A DNA stretch of 64,000 nt from Mytilus galloprovincialis (lineage: Eukaryota > Mollusca > Bivalvia > Mytilida > Mytilidae). The position numbers and the translations under genes were made by a program. Below the pieces are notes generated by a model that ran no database searches, was not told the DNA's origin, and saw only the letters and a program-made list of their open reading frames with translations. Location: contig NC_134845.1 in assembly GCF_965363235.1 (NCBI RefSeq), forward strand, positions 9,362,101 through 9,426,100. The letters run 5' to 3'. Positions 50,401-60,600 of this stretch are shown here, piece after piece (position 1 is the stretch's first letter; every line of letters starts with the position of its first letter).

Positions 50401-53400
50401 GTTTGCTATACTACAGTTATATGTTGTAAAATAACTTTAAACTATACAAATATTGTTAACGTTGTCATCAACTGTGTCCACAGAAATTCCTGAAATATTG
50501 CGCTTTGTTAGAAGTAAAAGGAATTAAATATATATTGAAAAAAAATAGTAAAATATTTCAAATCTGAAATGAGATAAACTAAGCAGTTTTATTTGTCTTA
50601 ACCAATTTATCATTAAAAGTTTTATGTAAAAGGCGAATATTCTATTTTGTAAATGTACAAAAGATGGGTATAATGACTAGACCCTATTTTTATTCTTTAT
50701 AGCGTTCACCACAGACTCGGCGACTGCCTCTGCAGGGTTTTCTATCATTCCTATTATAGCAGCTGTAGTGGCCATTCTACTTATACTAATCATAGTATTT
50801 CTGGCCTGTTTCCTTTACAAAAAGCATAAGAAAAATAACGAAGAAGCCAAAATCCAAAGTAGTGACATGGAGAAGAAACCAATCGAAAGTAATGGGAGAG
50901 TTAAAGAGGGAACAAGAGGTAGATATATTAATATACTTGGAGTTATGTCCTATCACAAAGAAAAGCAAGTTATATCGAAATTATGAATGAAAACGACCAG
51001 CTTTGACTATGTTAAAAATTTTAAAGTTATATTGATATAATGTAGGCAAATCAACCAGCATAAGACTATGTAACACATGATAAAGTTATATTGATATTAT
51101 GTAGGCAACACAACCAGTATTAGACTACGTAAATCAGAATATTTCACAATATGCTCTAAAAGTAATTCACATGTTTGTGTTAAATTTAATGAATTGGCAC
51201 AATACCTTTTTAACTAAACACACAAGTCTAATGATTTAGTTCGCACACGTGCTAGTTCGGTTTAATGTGTTTGTTAAAACAATGCAGTAATAATTATTTT
51301 TGTTCTCATTCTGAAAACAAAAAGAGTTTAACAACGACACAAATTAAGGCACATTTTATGTTAACTCTTGAAACACATTGTGAGTATACAACACTCTGTC
51401 TTGATACACATTATGTTACTAAAACTATTTACCTTTGTTTTGTTTCACAAGTTCATCCAAGTACATTTGATGTTGAATCATTTGTGTCCGGAGACAAGGA
51501 GGATACCATGACAGAGTATTCATTATACATAAAATCTGGTAAAGTGTTGTTGTTGTAGTTGTTGTTGTTATTTTATAAATGTTTTGTTTGAAATCCTCCA
51601 GTTTTGTTATTCCTTATATACTTTGATGGGTTTTCTATTCCTTCCATTTATTTGATGTTCGTAACATGTGACACTATTTCATCTCTTTAAACTAAAAATA
51701 TCAAAAAACAAATTGTAATTGTCATTTAAGGAAAATAACTCCTATGAAAAGTGGTCTGAGAGTTTGGGAGTAAATGGACAATCTTATCATTCCAAACTTT
51801 TTTGTTATGTCAAATTTTCTCAATGACATGTATAATGATATAGGTGTATAATTAATGGCAAGCTTAAAAAGTCCCTCAACAACAGATTGAGATGGATTCA
51901 AACAATTAAGCAACTCATATATTATTAATTGGTCATTTAACAGTTAGTTTTTTGTCTTTTGAAACTTTTGCTCCCGAGTTCTCCTGATGAGGGTTATATG
52001 AACCTTATATTTTAGATGTTTTTGTTTATTCGTATTAATTTTCAATTTACTTAATACTGAATTTTGATTTGAAAGTGTTTAGTTTTTTTCCATATGGTAA
52101 ATGGAAATGTATTGACTAAAAATAAAAGTTTAAACATAAAAAAAACTGTTAAGGGTTAAATTTGCCTTTTTCATAGTTTGCCGTTAATCATCGTTTGTGT
52201 ACTCATAGAAAAAAAATTGAAAACAACACGTTTAATAATTTCTTGCGTCCGAAGCACTTTTCTTTATTTACCTTCATCAGGAACGCTCAAAGCCAAATAT
52301 TGGAAATCCGAAGATGTATAAGTACCGAAACAGTTGAAGAGCTATATGTCAAAAATATCTAAAATACATAACCAAATTCATCTAAAGCCAACATTGCCTG
52401 AGGGAGTTGAAAATTAGTATATTTCTGATGCTGTTTTAACCTTTTAATGTTATCATACTAAATATTATACCATACAACAAGAGAAATATTTCTGGTATGC
52501 TGGTTGGTTGTTTTGGAGCTGAATGAGGTACACATATTCCTCCGGTTCATCACGATCCTTGGCATATTTCATATATCATGGTTTAAATATTCTTTCGCTT
52601 TGCCTGTTATATTTCCAATTTGCTCCATTTAAAACAACTATCCTAAACAATAGTTAAACATCATTTCTCAAAGATAATACAATTATTTCGAAAGTGCTTT
52701 ATTAAGAATTTAAAATTAAGTAAATTCTTCTCTAAGTTCTGCAGTAGTACATGCAGCTGCTTTCCTTACCAAGAAGCCTTAGATATTCGATTTGTATCCT
52801 TTGATTATTAGATAGATACTTAAATATCAGTTTTCTACCATATGTCCTTTTTTACTATATCGTTTCGTGCACTTTAACTATAAACTTTTTGCACGTTTTT
52901 CTTTTTGTAAAAGAGGCCGAGGTTAGCAAGTTTTTCCCGACAAAAAACTAAGCATTTACTTCATCGTTACGCAACCATTAAATAGGACTTATTTACGATC
53001 ACTACAGCGTCAACGCTTTTCAACATCATACAACCAGCAGCTGTTAACAACATTATATTCATTTTGTTTGAAAAGCACAACAGTAGTTATAATAGCATCA
53101 AAATTTATAAAATTAATACAATATAGTTTTGTCATACACTGTCACAATGCTTTGGTTTTATAACACAATGACAGATAGTGATGCATTACACTGTAACCGT
53201 GGGTTTTGCATGACATTACAACAGTTCGTTTTTCAGAATCTGATATGATTGTAGAACCAATGACAGCCCGCGATGCTCTATCTGTGGACCTACCAGACGA
53301 AGATGACAGAGGACTGGTACCTATGCATGATTACCCTAGACCAGCTCCTCCATCAACACCTATGTCACAAGCCATCAGAGCACAAATTCCGGAAATGGAG

Positions 53401-55204
53401 CAACCGTCAATCCCACCTATCAGTAAGAGATAAACATGTAAATATTATTAAACTGTAGTTTCATAATTGTGTCATTTTTCATTCTTTGGATTCACTAGCC
53501 TTCACAATGTGGTTTGTATTTCTATATGAAATATATGAAAATAATAATTTGAGTAGCCGTTGGTGTGAATACTGATGTATTTTATATGAAATTAATCATA
53601 ATCACATGCGTGCCTATGCTACAATTTGTGAACCAAAATTGGTGAATATCGATTCGATAATCTTCAGGGTACAATGACAATGAACCTGTCTCGTATTATA
53701 TTATTTAGCATTGCACCCCCCCCCCCCCCAAGAAACAAATTGTTCCTTGCTTAACCCTACTTTTTCTACGGCTTTGTTAAAACCTCTTAACTTTAATCAT
53801 TGGATAACTTGCATACTTAGATCTCACCGAGTATTACTAACTTCCTTGTAACATGTTGTTTGATTTTGTTGTAAACCCAGTTAAACGTATACATGTAACA
53901 TGTTTAAAAGAAATTTTATAACTAGGCTCTCATTAAACAACTTAAACAAATAACCCTTTTTAATATAAGAAGGTGTCGGGCTTAAGGTAAAATATCGCAA
54001 TGAATTAAAGTTAATATGAGATTATGTATTTAATTTTAATAGCCCATGTTTAGAAATAGTATTTTAGTATCCAGTATAAGCTAAAGATACAAAAGAATAA
54101 ATATGAAATGATTGAACACTCAGAAGGCGTTTGGGGAACCCCCTTATTTCTTCTCAAATAAGGGTTTACCCGGTCAATTATTTCTTCAGTTTTGCCTCGA
54201 ACTAATCAGCATAAAATGCATTTTTTAAAAACGTTTTTGTAACTTATTTTTATGTGTACATCTAGCATTCAATATGCAAATGACCCTTTCCCATCAGTAA
54301 CTTCTGGCTAAGAGGAATTGCATTAAGAGGCGAAAATAGATTTCTCTATGCAAGAATCGCCTACCTTCACACTTAGATACAATACTTTGTAGAGGTTAGC
54401 ATTTCTAAGAGATTACTTAAAAATACATTAATTACTTTGTAGTGGTCTTGGTCTGTTTGAGATTTATAAGATGTATTTGACATGAAAAGGCATTTTACTT
54501 GTAACTGTTAAGCAGCCCTCTATCGCCATTATCAATTTTCAACAGTTTAAGGTCAAGTTCAATAACAAAAATTCAAATTCAAATCGTGAAGACTTTTTTT
54601 TATCAAATGGCAAAACCAAAATCTCAAACAGTTAAACGAATGAAAAACAACTGTCATAGTCTAGATTTGGTATAGGCATGTCCGTATGAAGAAAATGGTG
54701 GATTCAACTTGGTATTATAGCTAGCTAAACCTCTCACTTGTGTGCAAGTCGCATAGAATTATGTTATATTGAAAACAGTGTGTGAACAAAACAAACAGGC
54801 GTAAAAGGTACAAATGTCAAAATAGGGATACAGCAGTCAACATTGTGTTATAATCACTCAATGATTATAAAAAAAACAAATGTCACCAAAATCAACAAAA
54901 AACGATGTTACAAAAAAATAGAGTAAACAGTAGAGGGTTAGTAATGTACATAGACAAATAAAAGAACCCTACAAGACGTTATTAAGATGCTTAAATACTT
55001 AAAGACCATCATTAAATAAAAACAGCGACAGAAAAATGCTACCATTTCTGCTTTTCGTGTTTTCTTTCTTGTCCTGTTGTAATATATATTTATTGTACTT
55101 TGAAATTGTTTCACACATATTCAACATTGTTATAACTATTTTTAGCGACAAAAATGGGTGCTAGACCAGCCAGTGCCATCAGATTAGACCATATCATGTT
55201 GTGA
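35485..55204 (+). CDS. Gene B: type I membrane protein (DUF7042-7045-like), 11 exons, 476 aa
   Basis: Exons: 35485-35539, 40577-40754, 43455-43558, 43892-44029, 46432-46608, 47359-47471, 48629-48746, 50703-50918, 51452-51538, 53237-53422, 55146-55204 (TGA). The sum is 1431 nt with no internal stop; all introns are GT/AG. Exon 1 is a signal peptide (MSRVFVFFIWISFTVKSIG). Exons 2-7 are a Cys-rich ectodomain: CSLPTEWDGTWYDSYRGDVV, VTSGWTL...FTCV, FYCLKYTKITDYSYYYYLYS, TYCNPSTPPVTEEFHVMVKSG, FPTPLLGNFYYTHNDGSSDT, CATYLSSGDTYYVSVL, VYVSTNPGGCVAGQTS. Exon 8 holds a transmembrane helix (IIPIIAAVVAILLILIIVFL, about 309-333) followed by KKHKK. Exons 9-11 form an acidic, proline-rich tail ending IRLDHIML. 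A receptor or adhesion role is plausible but unproven. Introns 2 and 4 start with minisatellites copied from the exon ends. AATAAA is at 56034-56039. Confidence 0.85.
36940..37145 (-). repeat. Fragment of the common dispersed repeat (inverted)
   Basis: TAGGCCGTTATTTTTTCTC...GGGGCCTTTTATAGCTCACT...GAGAGTTGTCTCATTAG matches the reverse strand of the 33950 family. Confidence 0.4.
37147..37804. mobile_element. MITE with about 60-bp inverted ends and nested foldback
   Basis: The left end GTTCCAGTCCATATTATCAT...TTTGGACCATGCGCGTATGG matches the reverse complement of the right end, GTTCCGGACCATATGAGTAT...TTTGGACCATACGCGTATGG. AGTTAT flanks both sides (37141-37146 and 37805-37810), a possible target duplication. 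Inside, 37238-37375 is a second inverted repeat (GTTACATAGTATGCTAGTGA... / ...AGCACACTAAGTAAC) centred on GAGCGAAGCTC. Confidence 0.65.
37975..38374. mobile_element. TTAA MITE (400 bp) with its empty site preserved in the duplicate
   Basis: Terminal inverted repeats GGATGTACTTAGGTGAGGTT on both ends. TTAA at 37971-37974 and 38375-38378. Copy 2 of the surrounding duplication reads CATAATGG-TTTAATTCATAT without the element and with one TTAA, the expected empty site for a piggyBac-type insertion. Confidence 0.85.
38727..39098. mobile_element. Second insertion in duplicate copy 1, with (GGGC)n and internal repeat
   Basis: The segment is missing from copy 2. It contains a (GGGC)n run at about 38775-38798 and two copies of GTCCGTGCATTTACTCATGA + ACCGTTCAACCAAACC-type sequence about 150 bp apart. 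Class unknown. Confidence 0.55.
40175..40450 (-). repeat. Common mussel dispersed repeat, inverted copy
   Basis: AGCCCCGCCACATTCTTCAG, CCAAGTTAGGAGCCTGAAGT and TCAGTAGTTGTCATTGGTGT match the reverse strand of the 33950-34260 copy. Confidence 0.55.
40703..41412 (+). repeat. 54-bp minisatellite seeded by gene B exon 2 end and its splice donor
   Basis: Unit: TGCCATTTACCTGTGTTACA + GAAGACACTGGATACTTCCT + GTTTAAGTAAGTAA. The first unit is the true end of exon 2 (coding FTCVTEDTGYFLF, donor at 40755). About 13 units follow one another, each keeping an acceptor-like TGTTACAG and a donor-like AAGTAAGT or close variant. Confidence 0.9.
41950..42290 (-). repeat. Dispersed repeat (family also at 43135, 47090, 49020, 54590, 61105)
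   Basis: GGTTTAACCTGGTATTATAA, CTGGCTTAACCTCTCACATG, GTTATGTTGACAAG and AAAGATACAGAAGCCAACAC recur in this order in the listed places, mostly within gene B introns. Confidence 0.5.
43135..43315. repeat. Dispersed repeat fragment, same family as 41950
   Basis: GATAACAACTGCCATATTCT...GAGTTAAACCTGGTTTTATA...GCTCGCCAAACC in gene B intron 2. Confidence 0.45.
44030..46040 (+). repeat. 67-bp minisatellite seeded by gene B exon 4 end and its splice donor
   Basis: Unit: GGTAATCATCTCAGTTAACC + CTTCAACACCTCCAGTTACA + GAGGAATTCCATGTCATGGT + CAAATCA. About 30 copies fill the start of intron 4. The source is the end of exon 4 (coding STPPVTEEFHVMVKS, donor at 44030). Most units keep both CCAGTTACAG and CAG|GTAATC. 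Units drift at the far end (46040-46230). Confidence 0.92.
47090..47290. repeat. Dispersed repeat fragment, same family as 41950
   Basis: GAAACAGAAACAACTGCCAT, AGTCCTGACATGGTACTGAC and GGTAGCTAAAGC in gene B intron 5. Confidence 0.4.
47770..47890 (-). repeat. Dispersed repeat, inverted copy of the 2340 family
   Basis: ATCATAGATACCAGGATTAA, CGCCAGACGCGAGTTTCGTC, GACTCATCAGTGACGCTC and AAAAAGTTAAAAAGGCC form the reverse complement of 2340-2466. Confidence 0.65.
49020..49190. repeat. Dispersed repeat fragment, same family as 41950
   Basis: CAAATGGCAAAATCAAAAGT, GGATAACAACTGTCATATTC and CTGACTTGGTACAGGACTTG in gene B intron 7. A local tandem duplication (TTACAGTAACAG...AGATG) follows at 49330-49510. 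Confidence 0.45.
52215..52360. repeat. Dispersed repeat, family with copy at 60740-60870
   Basis: GCGTCCGAAGCACTTTTCTT, CTTCATCAGGAACGCTCAAA, GATGTATAAGTACCGAAACA and GTTGAAGAGCTATATG match GCGTCTGAGGCGCTTTTCTT, CTTCATCAGGAACCCTCAAT and GATGTATAGGAACCGAAACA at 60740-60870. Confidence 0.6.
54590..55010. repeat. Dispersed repeat, same family as 41950, longest copy
   Basis: TCAAATGGCAAAACCAAAAT, AAACAACTGTCATAGTCTAG, CAACTTGGTATTATAGCTAG and CTAAACCTCTCACTTGTGTG in the last intron of gene B. Confidence 0.5.
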
Positions 55205-56060
55205 GAGTATGCAATTGTATTCCTCATCATGCATAAATAATGGAAAGAAAAAACAGTCAGAAAAAGTTATGTATTTGAAGAACACTGATTGACAAAAAAC
55301 GTTGCAGATTTACACATTGCATATCTATTGTCAGTATCATGATTGCTGTATTGTTACATTGTTAATTTTGAACTTTGCTTCTAGTGGTTTTGGGAAGTTA
55401 GAACTCAAAACACAACATTACAACTACTGTAACGTAATATGTTGATCCTTTTTACAAAAGAAAAATGTATATTGTATATATAATGACAAGGGAAAGTGAT
55501 TTAGTTTTGGAAGGATTCATCTTGTTTTATATAAAAATTGTGCACAGATCTAAAATAGTTTAAGACCCCGCTGCATTGAAAATTAAACATGAAACAACAA
55601 GGATAACAATTGAATAACCATAGCATTAATTTTGTAATGTTGTCTTATTTTGCTATGTAAATGATGAGCTTCCCAAGGTTACGTATGACACACATTTTTG
55701 TTTTCTAGTCCATTCTTTTGAGTGCTTAAAGCATACTGCATTGACTTCTTAATTCTTGTATTATATATCATTTTTATCATTTTTATGAGTTTAAAAATAC
55801 TTAATGTTATAAAGGCTAAGCCTATGATGAAAGTTTGATGAAAATACTGTATAGTTGTTCAGAAATGTTCATCTGTTTGTGTATAATATGTATAAACATT
55901 TAAATATTATCTATTTAGTTCGTCAAATCTTGGTCTATTATAATATATACCAAATATGATAAATGTTAGTTTAATTGTGTATATTTCATCTTGTTTGTTA
56001 TATTCTTTCATATCTATTGAATTTCAAGATTCAAATAAAAGCTTTATCATTAAATCGTCT
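55205..56060 (+). other. Gene B 3' UTR with polyadenylation signal
   Basis: AT-rich sequence from the TGA at 55202-55204 to AATAAA at 56034-56039 (TTCAAATAAAAGC), followed by a T/GT-rich stretch (TCGTCTTGTTGTGTG) as expected for a downstream element. Confidence 0.6.
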
Positions 56061-57274
56061 TGTTGTGTGAAGAGTTCTACTTTTCTGATTAAGATAGCAT
56101 ATTTATCTATTCAATTATTATAATTTTACGTTGATTTGATACTTAATATGATGATAGATTTACGCTGATTCGTGTTCTTTTTAATTCTTTTGAGTATAAC
56201 TTGACTTTGCTAAGGGGACAGAGGCGATAGATACCAAGGAAATTTTTAAACTCATAAGACGAACACAAACTGACAATGGCAAAAAAAACAAAAACGACAA
56301 AAAAATACCCCAAAAAAAACCCAAAGAACAGTACATAAAGCAAAACATAGAAAACTAAAGACTGAGCAACACCGACCGCACCAAAAACCGACCTAAGACT
56401 ATTCTCAATGATTGAACTTTGAAGAGGTAACGACTGATGCCATATAAATAGATTCCACGCACATGTATTTCTAAATCGTTATGCAATTACTATAAACATC
56501 TTGCTGAGGGAAAGTAAAATATATCCACATCGAGTGTATTTTCTTTATTTTACCTATAATCATATTTTATTAAAAAGTCAAAGTAACAAATCATTTAACA
56601 GGTAAGTTGGATTTAATTCCTAAAATGATTTTTTTTTAACTTAAACCAGAAATGTCTGTGTTATAACTGATATCAGTCCGGAATCGATAAAATTGCTCCC
56701 CTTGTTTATTTCGCTCTCCTGTCAAATCATGTAATTTCGCTACCTCCAATGGTAGACGCTACAACGATGGGTGTCGTCAAGAAAGGTACGATTAAAGGAA
56801 TCAGATAGGAATTAGACGATCACCATTGGTATAGGTGAGTTGTTTAATAGTTGTTGATTTGTGATAAATGCATGTTTTGGATTTATTGATAATCAGGAAT
56901 AGCTTGAAAGGAAAGAAACGTGTTGCTACGTGAACCCGGAAAGGCCGGGACGAATTAAAAAAAAAAATCTAGAGACGATCGTTCTGAGTGTGCCACCTAC
57001 ACATTCAAACGTGTACACAAGCACAATATTCCCTATCTATGTAATGTGTTTTCATAATTATGTGATATAGAGCAAAAAAAAGTAGCAGTTTTTTGTGTTT
57101 TGTTGTTAAGCATTTCCAGGGGAGATAATGTTATTTTTCACGGTGTGTTTGATAGGTTTGTTACATTGTAACATTATATAATACACACTCAGAAAGTGGA
57201 TTAAAATAGCCCCCTACACTAAATTAACTAAATTTCAATTATTCTATTTACCGTAATGCTATTATATAAACTTC

Positions 57275-57600
57275 GGAGGTTCATATCACTTATATTCAAC
57301 GTTTTTATATCGGATTTTTTTTACTATTGATGTTGAACGGTTCATGGTAAAAAAAAAATCCGATAAAACCGTTGAATGTAAATGATATGAACCTCAGAAG
57401 TGCTAAATATTGTCCTTTAATATAAGACCGGAGGTTCATATCATTTACATTCAACATTTTTTATCGAATTTTTGTTATTAACTATCAATGTTGAACGGTT
57501 GAACGGTTCAACATTGGTAGTTAAAAAAATCCGATAAAAATTAGCGGTTCAACATTGATAGTAAAAAACAATCCGATAAACAGTTGAATCTTAAAGATAT
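57275..57600. mobile_element. Two adjacent foldback elements of one family
   Basis: The first runs from GGAGGTTCATATCACTTATA to GTAAATGATATGAACCTC (57275-57396). The second starts GGAGGTTCATATCATTTACA at about 57429 and has a rearranged right half with repeated GTTGAACGGTTCAACATTG blocks and an end near 57600. Internal inverted blocks (TTTTTATCGGATTTTTT / AAAAAATCCGATAAA) make several alternative hairpins possible. Confidence 0.7.
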
Positions 57601-59519
57601 GAAACTTTGACGCCTTACATTATATGACTATCGTTTATTAGTTCTTTATCCTAACTAAATGTTTTTTTTTGTGGTGTATATTAAAAAAAAAGGGGGGGAT
57701 GGGCTTTTAAAAACACCAAAATACCTTAACAATCCTACAACATTTGTTTACAGAATGAGAATTGAATTCCGATCTGTTTGTACGGGGAACATGTGGTTGC
57801 AACCCCCTCTTTAATTGCCTGTTCAATATTTTTTTTGCAGTGTCGAAAAGGGAGATAGACAGCAGTTTTATCTAGAAGTTATGTACGTTCTACTATATGT
57901 ATTTGACGGTCAGTAATTATTCTGAAGTACACATGTCGACCAGAGGCATGGAACAGAGAGGAGAGGTTTAAAAATACCAGATGCTTATCTGAGATTCCAA
58001 TTTGAACTAAAGAAAGCAATATATAAAGATATGTAGGAGAAATAATCTATAATGAATAAAGTTATGTCACAAAAGGAACTTGTTTTTTTTTATATACAGA
58101 ATTTGTCAAACGTCTCCATAACAGAAGAGATGTGAGTGCATCCTTCATAGTCTTGTAATACTAATGGTAATAATTTATATAATTTCTGAGATGATATAGC
58201 AGTGCTATTGGTTTCCCCTTTCTCCTTCTTCAAAAAACTTGATCATCTGAACTCTTTCTTTTTTTTTAAATTGGAGCCCTGTTCAAGTACAGTTAGAAGA
58301 GCATATATGCTTACTTTTCGTTATCTTTTAGAATCATATTTAAAAAAAAAAAATAAAACAGGTTATACATTCTACATAAAATATGCCAGTCAACCGCAAA
58401 TGTTATCACCCAAAAAAGGTCTTTAGTATATTCATTTTTCAACTTACAAAATATGCCAAAGGTTTAAGCATCCCAAACATTACTCTTGTACAAAACTATA
58501 ACAGATTATCAAAGACTGTCTAGTAAGTGCAATTTTAACCCATGCCGCTGCTCTTTTAAGCACCGTCTTAGCAACGACTTGGTTGGTTGTAAGAGTTCGG
58601 TGCAGAGACTGAAGACTTGAGACAATAACATGGAGATACATGTTAAAGTATGTATAAGAACAACGTTTTCAAGAATATAGGCGGGGGGCTTTCGTCGGAA
58701 AAATATGTTTGATTAATCATAGGGAATCACTGGAGCATGACTGGAGCGAGATCCCCTTAGCTCAGTTTTAATTCCTTGTTGATGGATTGTTTCCTGGCTT
58801 GCTTTGGAAGAGTATTGTCTGCATGTTTCACACTCGAGTAATATATATACGCATGTACAGTACATGAAATATGAAGACACCGGTGTACTACTATAGTACT
58901 TGACTTGTAATAGTGAACAAGTATGAGAAAAATAGAGTGAGCCACCGTATACGGTAAAAATTAATATAAAGGAACTTTGATATTCTTGAATCTGTTTCTG
59001 AGTTATGAAGAACTAACATACAACTAACAGTGGGACGATTATTCAAGTAAAATACTATAATACAATCGAGTCTTTATGTGATAAACTATAATAAAATTGA
59101 GTCTATTGTAAAACGGTTAAATAAGTAAAGACTCTTAATGTCTTGCAAATTTTCGACTGTAGGTAAACTAATAAGAAAAGAAAAAGATATAAATAGTAAA
59201 TTCAAATCGTATGAATACTATTGGCGAACAAAACAAGTATCACATTATGTCGTCGGACAATTGTAAGATGCTATAAGATAGACTAAAAATGTATCGAAAA
59301 TATAGCACAAAAGAAATCATGAAATAACTCGGTGCAATCCCAATTTAAGATGCAAACACATCAAAACAAAAACAAAATCACATCATATCTCCACATGACA
59401 CAAAACAAAAACCAACTGCAATCAACAAATAAGACGCAAAGAATAAAAAAAATCCATTCGCGGGCAACTACCGACTTATTATACTGTATGATCGAACACA
59501 AACATAGATCTCGCTATCA

Positions 59520-59770
59520 TGTTTAACCCCACCACATTATTTATGTATGTGCCTGTCCCAAGTCAGGAGCCTGTAATTAAGTAGTTGTTGTTTGTTCATG
59601 TGTAACATATTTGTTTTTCGTTCGTTTTTTTTCATATAAATAAGGCCGTTAGTTTTCTCGTTTGAATTGTTTTACTTTGTTATATCTGGACCTTTTATAG
59701 CTGACTATGAGGTATGGGCTTTGCTCATTTTTGAAGGCCGTACGGTGAATATGACACCAAAGAAATAAGA
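59520..59770 (-). repeat. Common mussel dispersed repeat, inverted copy
   Basis: TTTAACCCCACCACATTATT, CCTGTCCCAAGTCAGGAGCC, AAGTAGTTGTTGTTTGTTCA, AAGGCCGTTAGTTTTCTCGT and GAAGGCCGTACGGTGA are the reverse complement of the 33950-34260 copy. Confidence 0.65.
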
Positions 59771-60600
59771 CGCAAACTAAATTACAAAAAATTGCAAGAT
59801 AAATAAATGACGTATAAAAAATAATTCCGAACGACAATTGGTTAACACAAACAAAAGGAATACAACGATATAAATTTATGCTACCCCAAAAACTCAACTT
59901 CACGATGGTCAACCAATCCGGGTAACTGTATCACTAAGGTGTAACAAAATGTGTAACAAAACTTTTTAAAATAAAACAGAAATTATGACTGTCGGTGAAA
60001 TTGTAATTGTTAAAGAAAAAAACATGTCAAACATGCAAATATTATTTAAAAAGTTTAGTTTTAATCCTTAAAAGTCATGTGATGTTACATATATAGGACG
60101 GGTGTGTTCGATTCGTAAATTAATTAACAAAATCCCGTCATATAACATCCAACTTTGAAATTGCGTCCAAATGTCAAATTTAGGTGTGCCACTTTGGGAA
60201 TGGTCTTAAACGATTGGCAATTCATTTCTCAATTTTTGTAATTTTTCCCAGATTTTTTCTATGTCCAGCAAAAAAAAGTAGCAGTTTATAAGGAGACCCC
60301 CTAAATGACGTAACAGCTTGACTTATGGTCGTTTTAAAAACGATTGTTTGCAAGTTGCATTGTCAACCATTGTACAATATGAAAATTAAACAACGTGAAT
60401 GCAAATATTTATAATGACTTTACGGAAAGTAACTTTTGTGACATCTTGACAACCGTATACAAAGTTCATTTCACTTTTCTACCTTCTAAACACAAGAGGT
60501 CGAATTCTTTTGTTCTATTTAAACCGCATATCGGACTGATATCAATGGTTATATATACAATTATTTTTATCTTTATTCTTGGAATCCTGTATATAGCTAT

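Larger units (their letters stand above)
56061..60600. other. Intergenic region between convergent genes B and C
   Basis: No gene recognised. It contains a repeat related to the 3541 family (about 56190-56410, inverted), foldback elements (57275-57600) and an inverted common repeat (59520-59770). Confidence 0.45.

Noticed and set aside
53704-53730. Poly-C run as a functional site
   Set aside because: A simple homopolymer of about 16 C in AT-rich intron DNA, probably slippage or even assembly noise.
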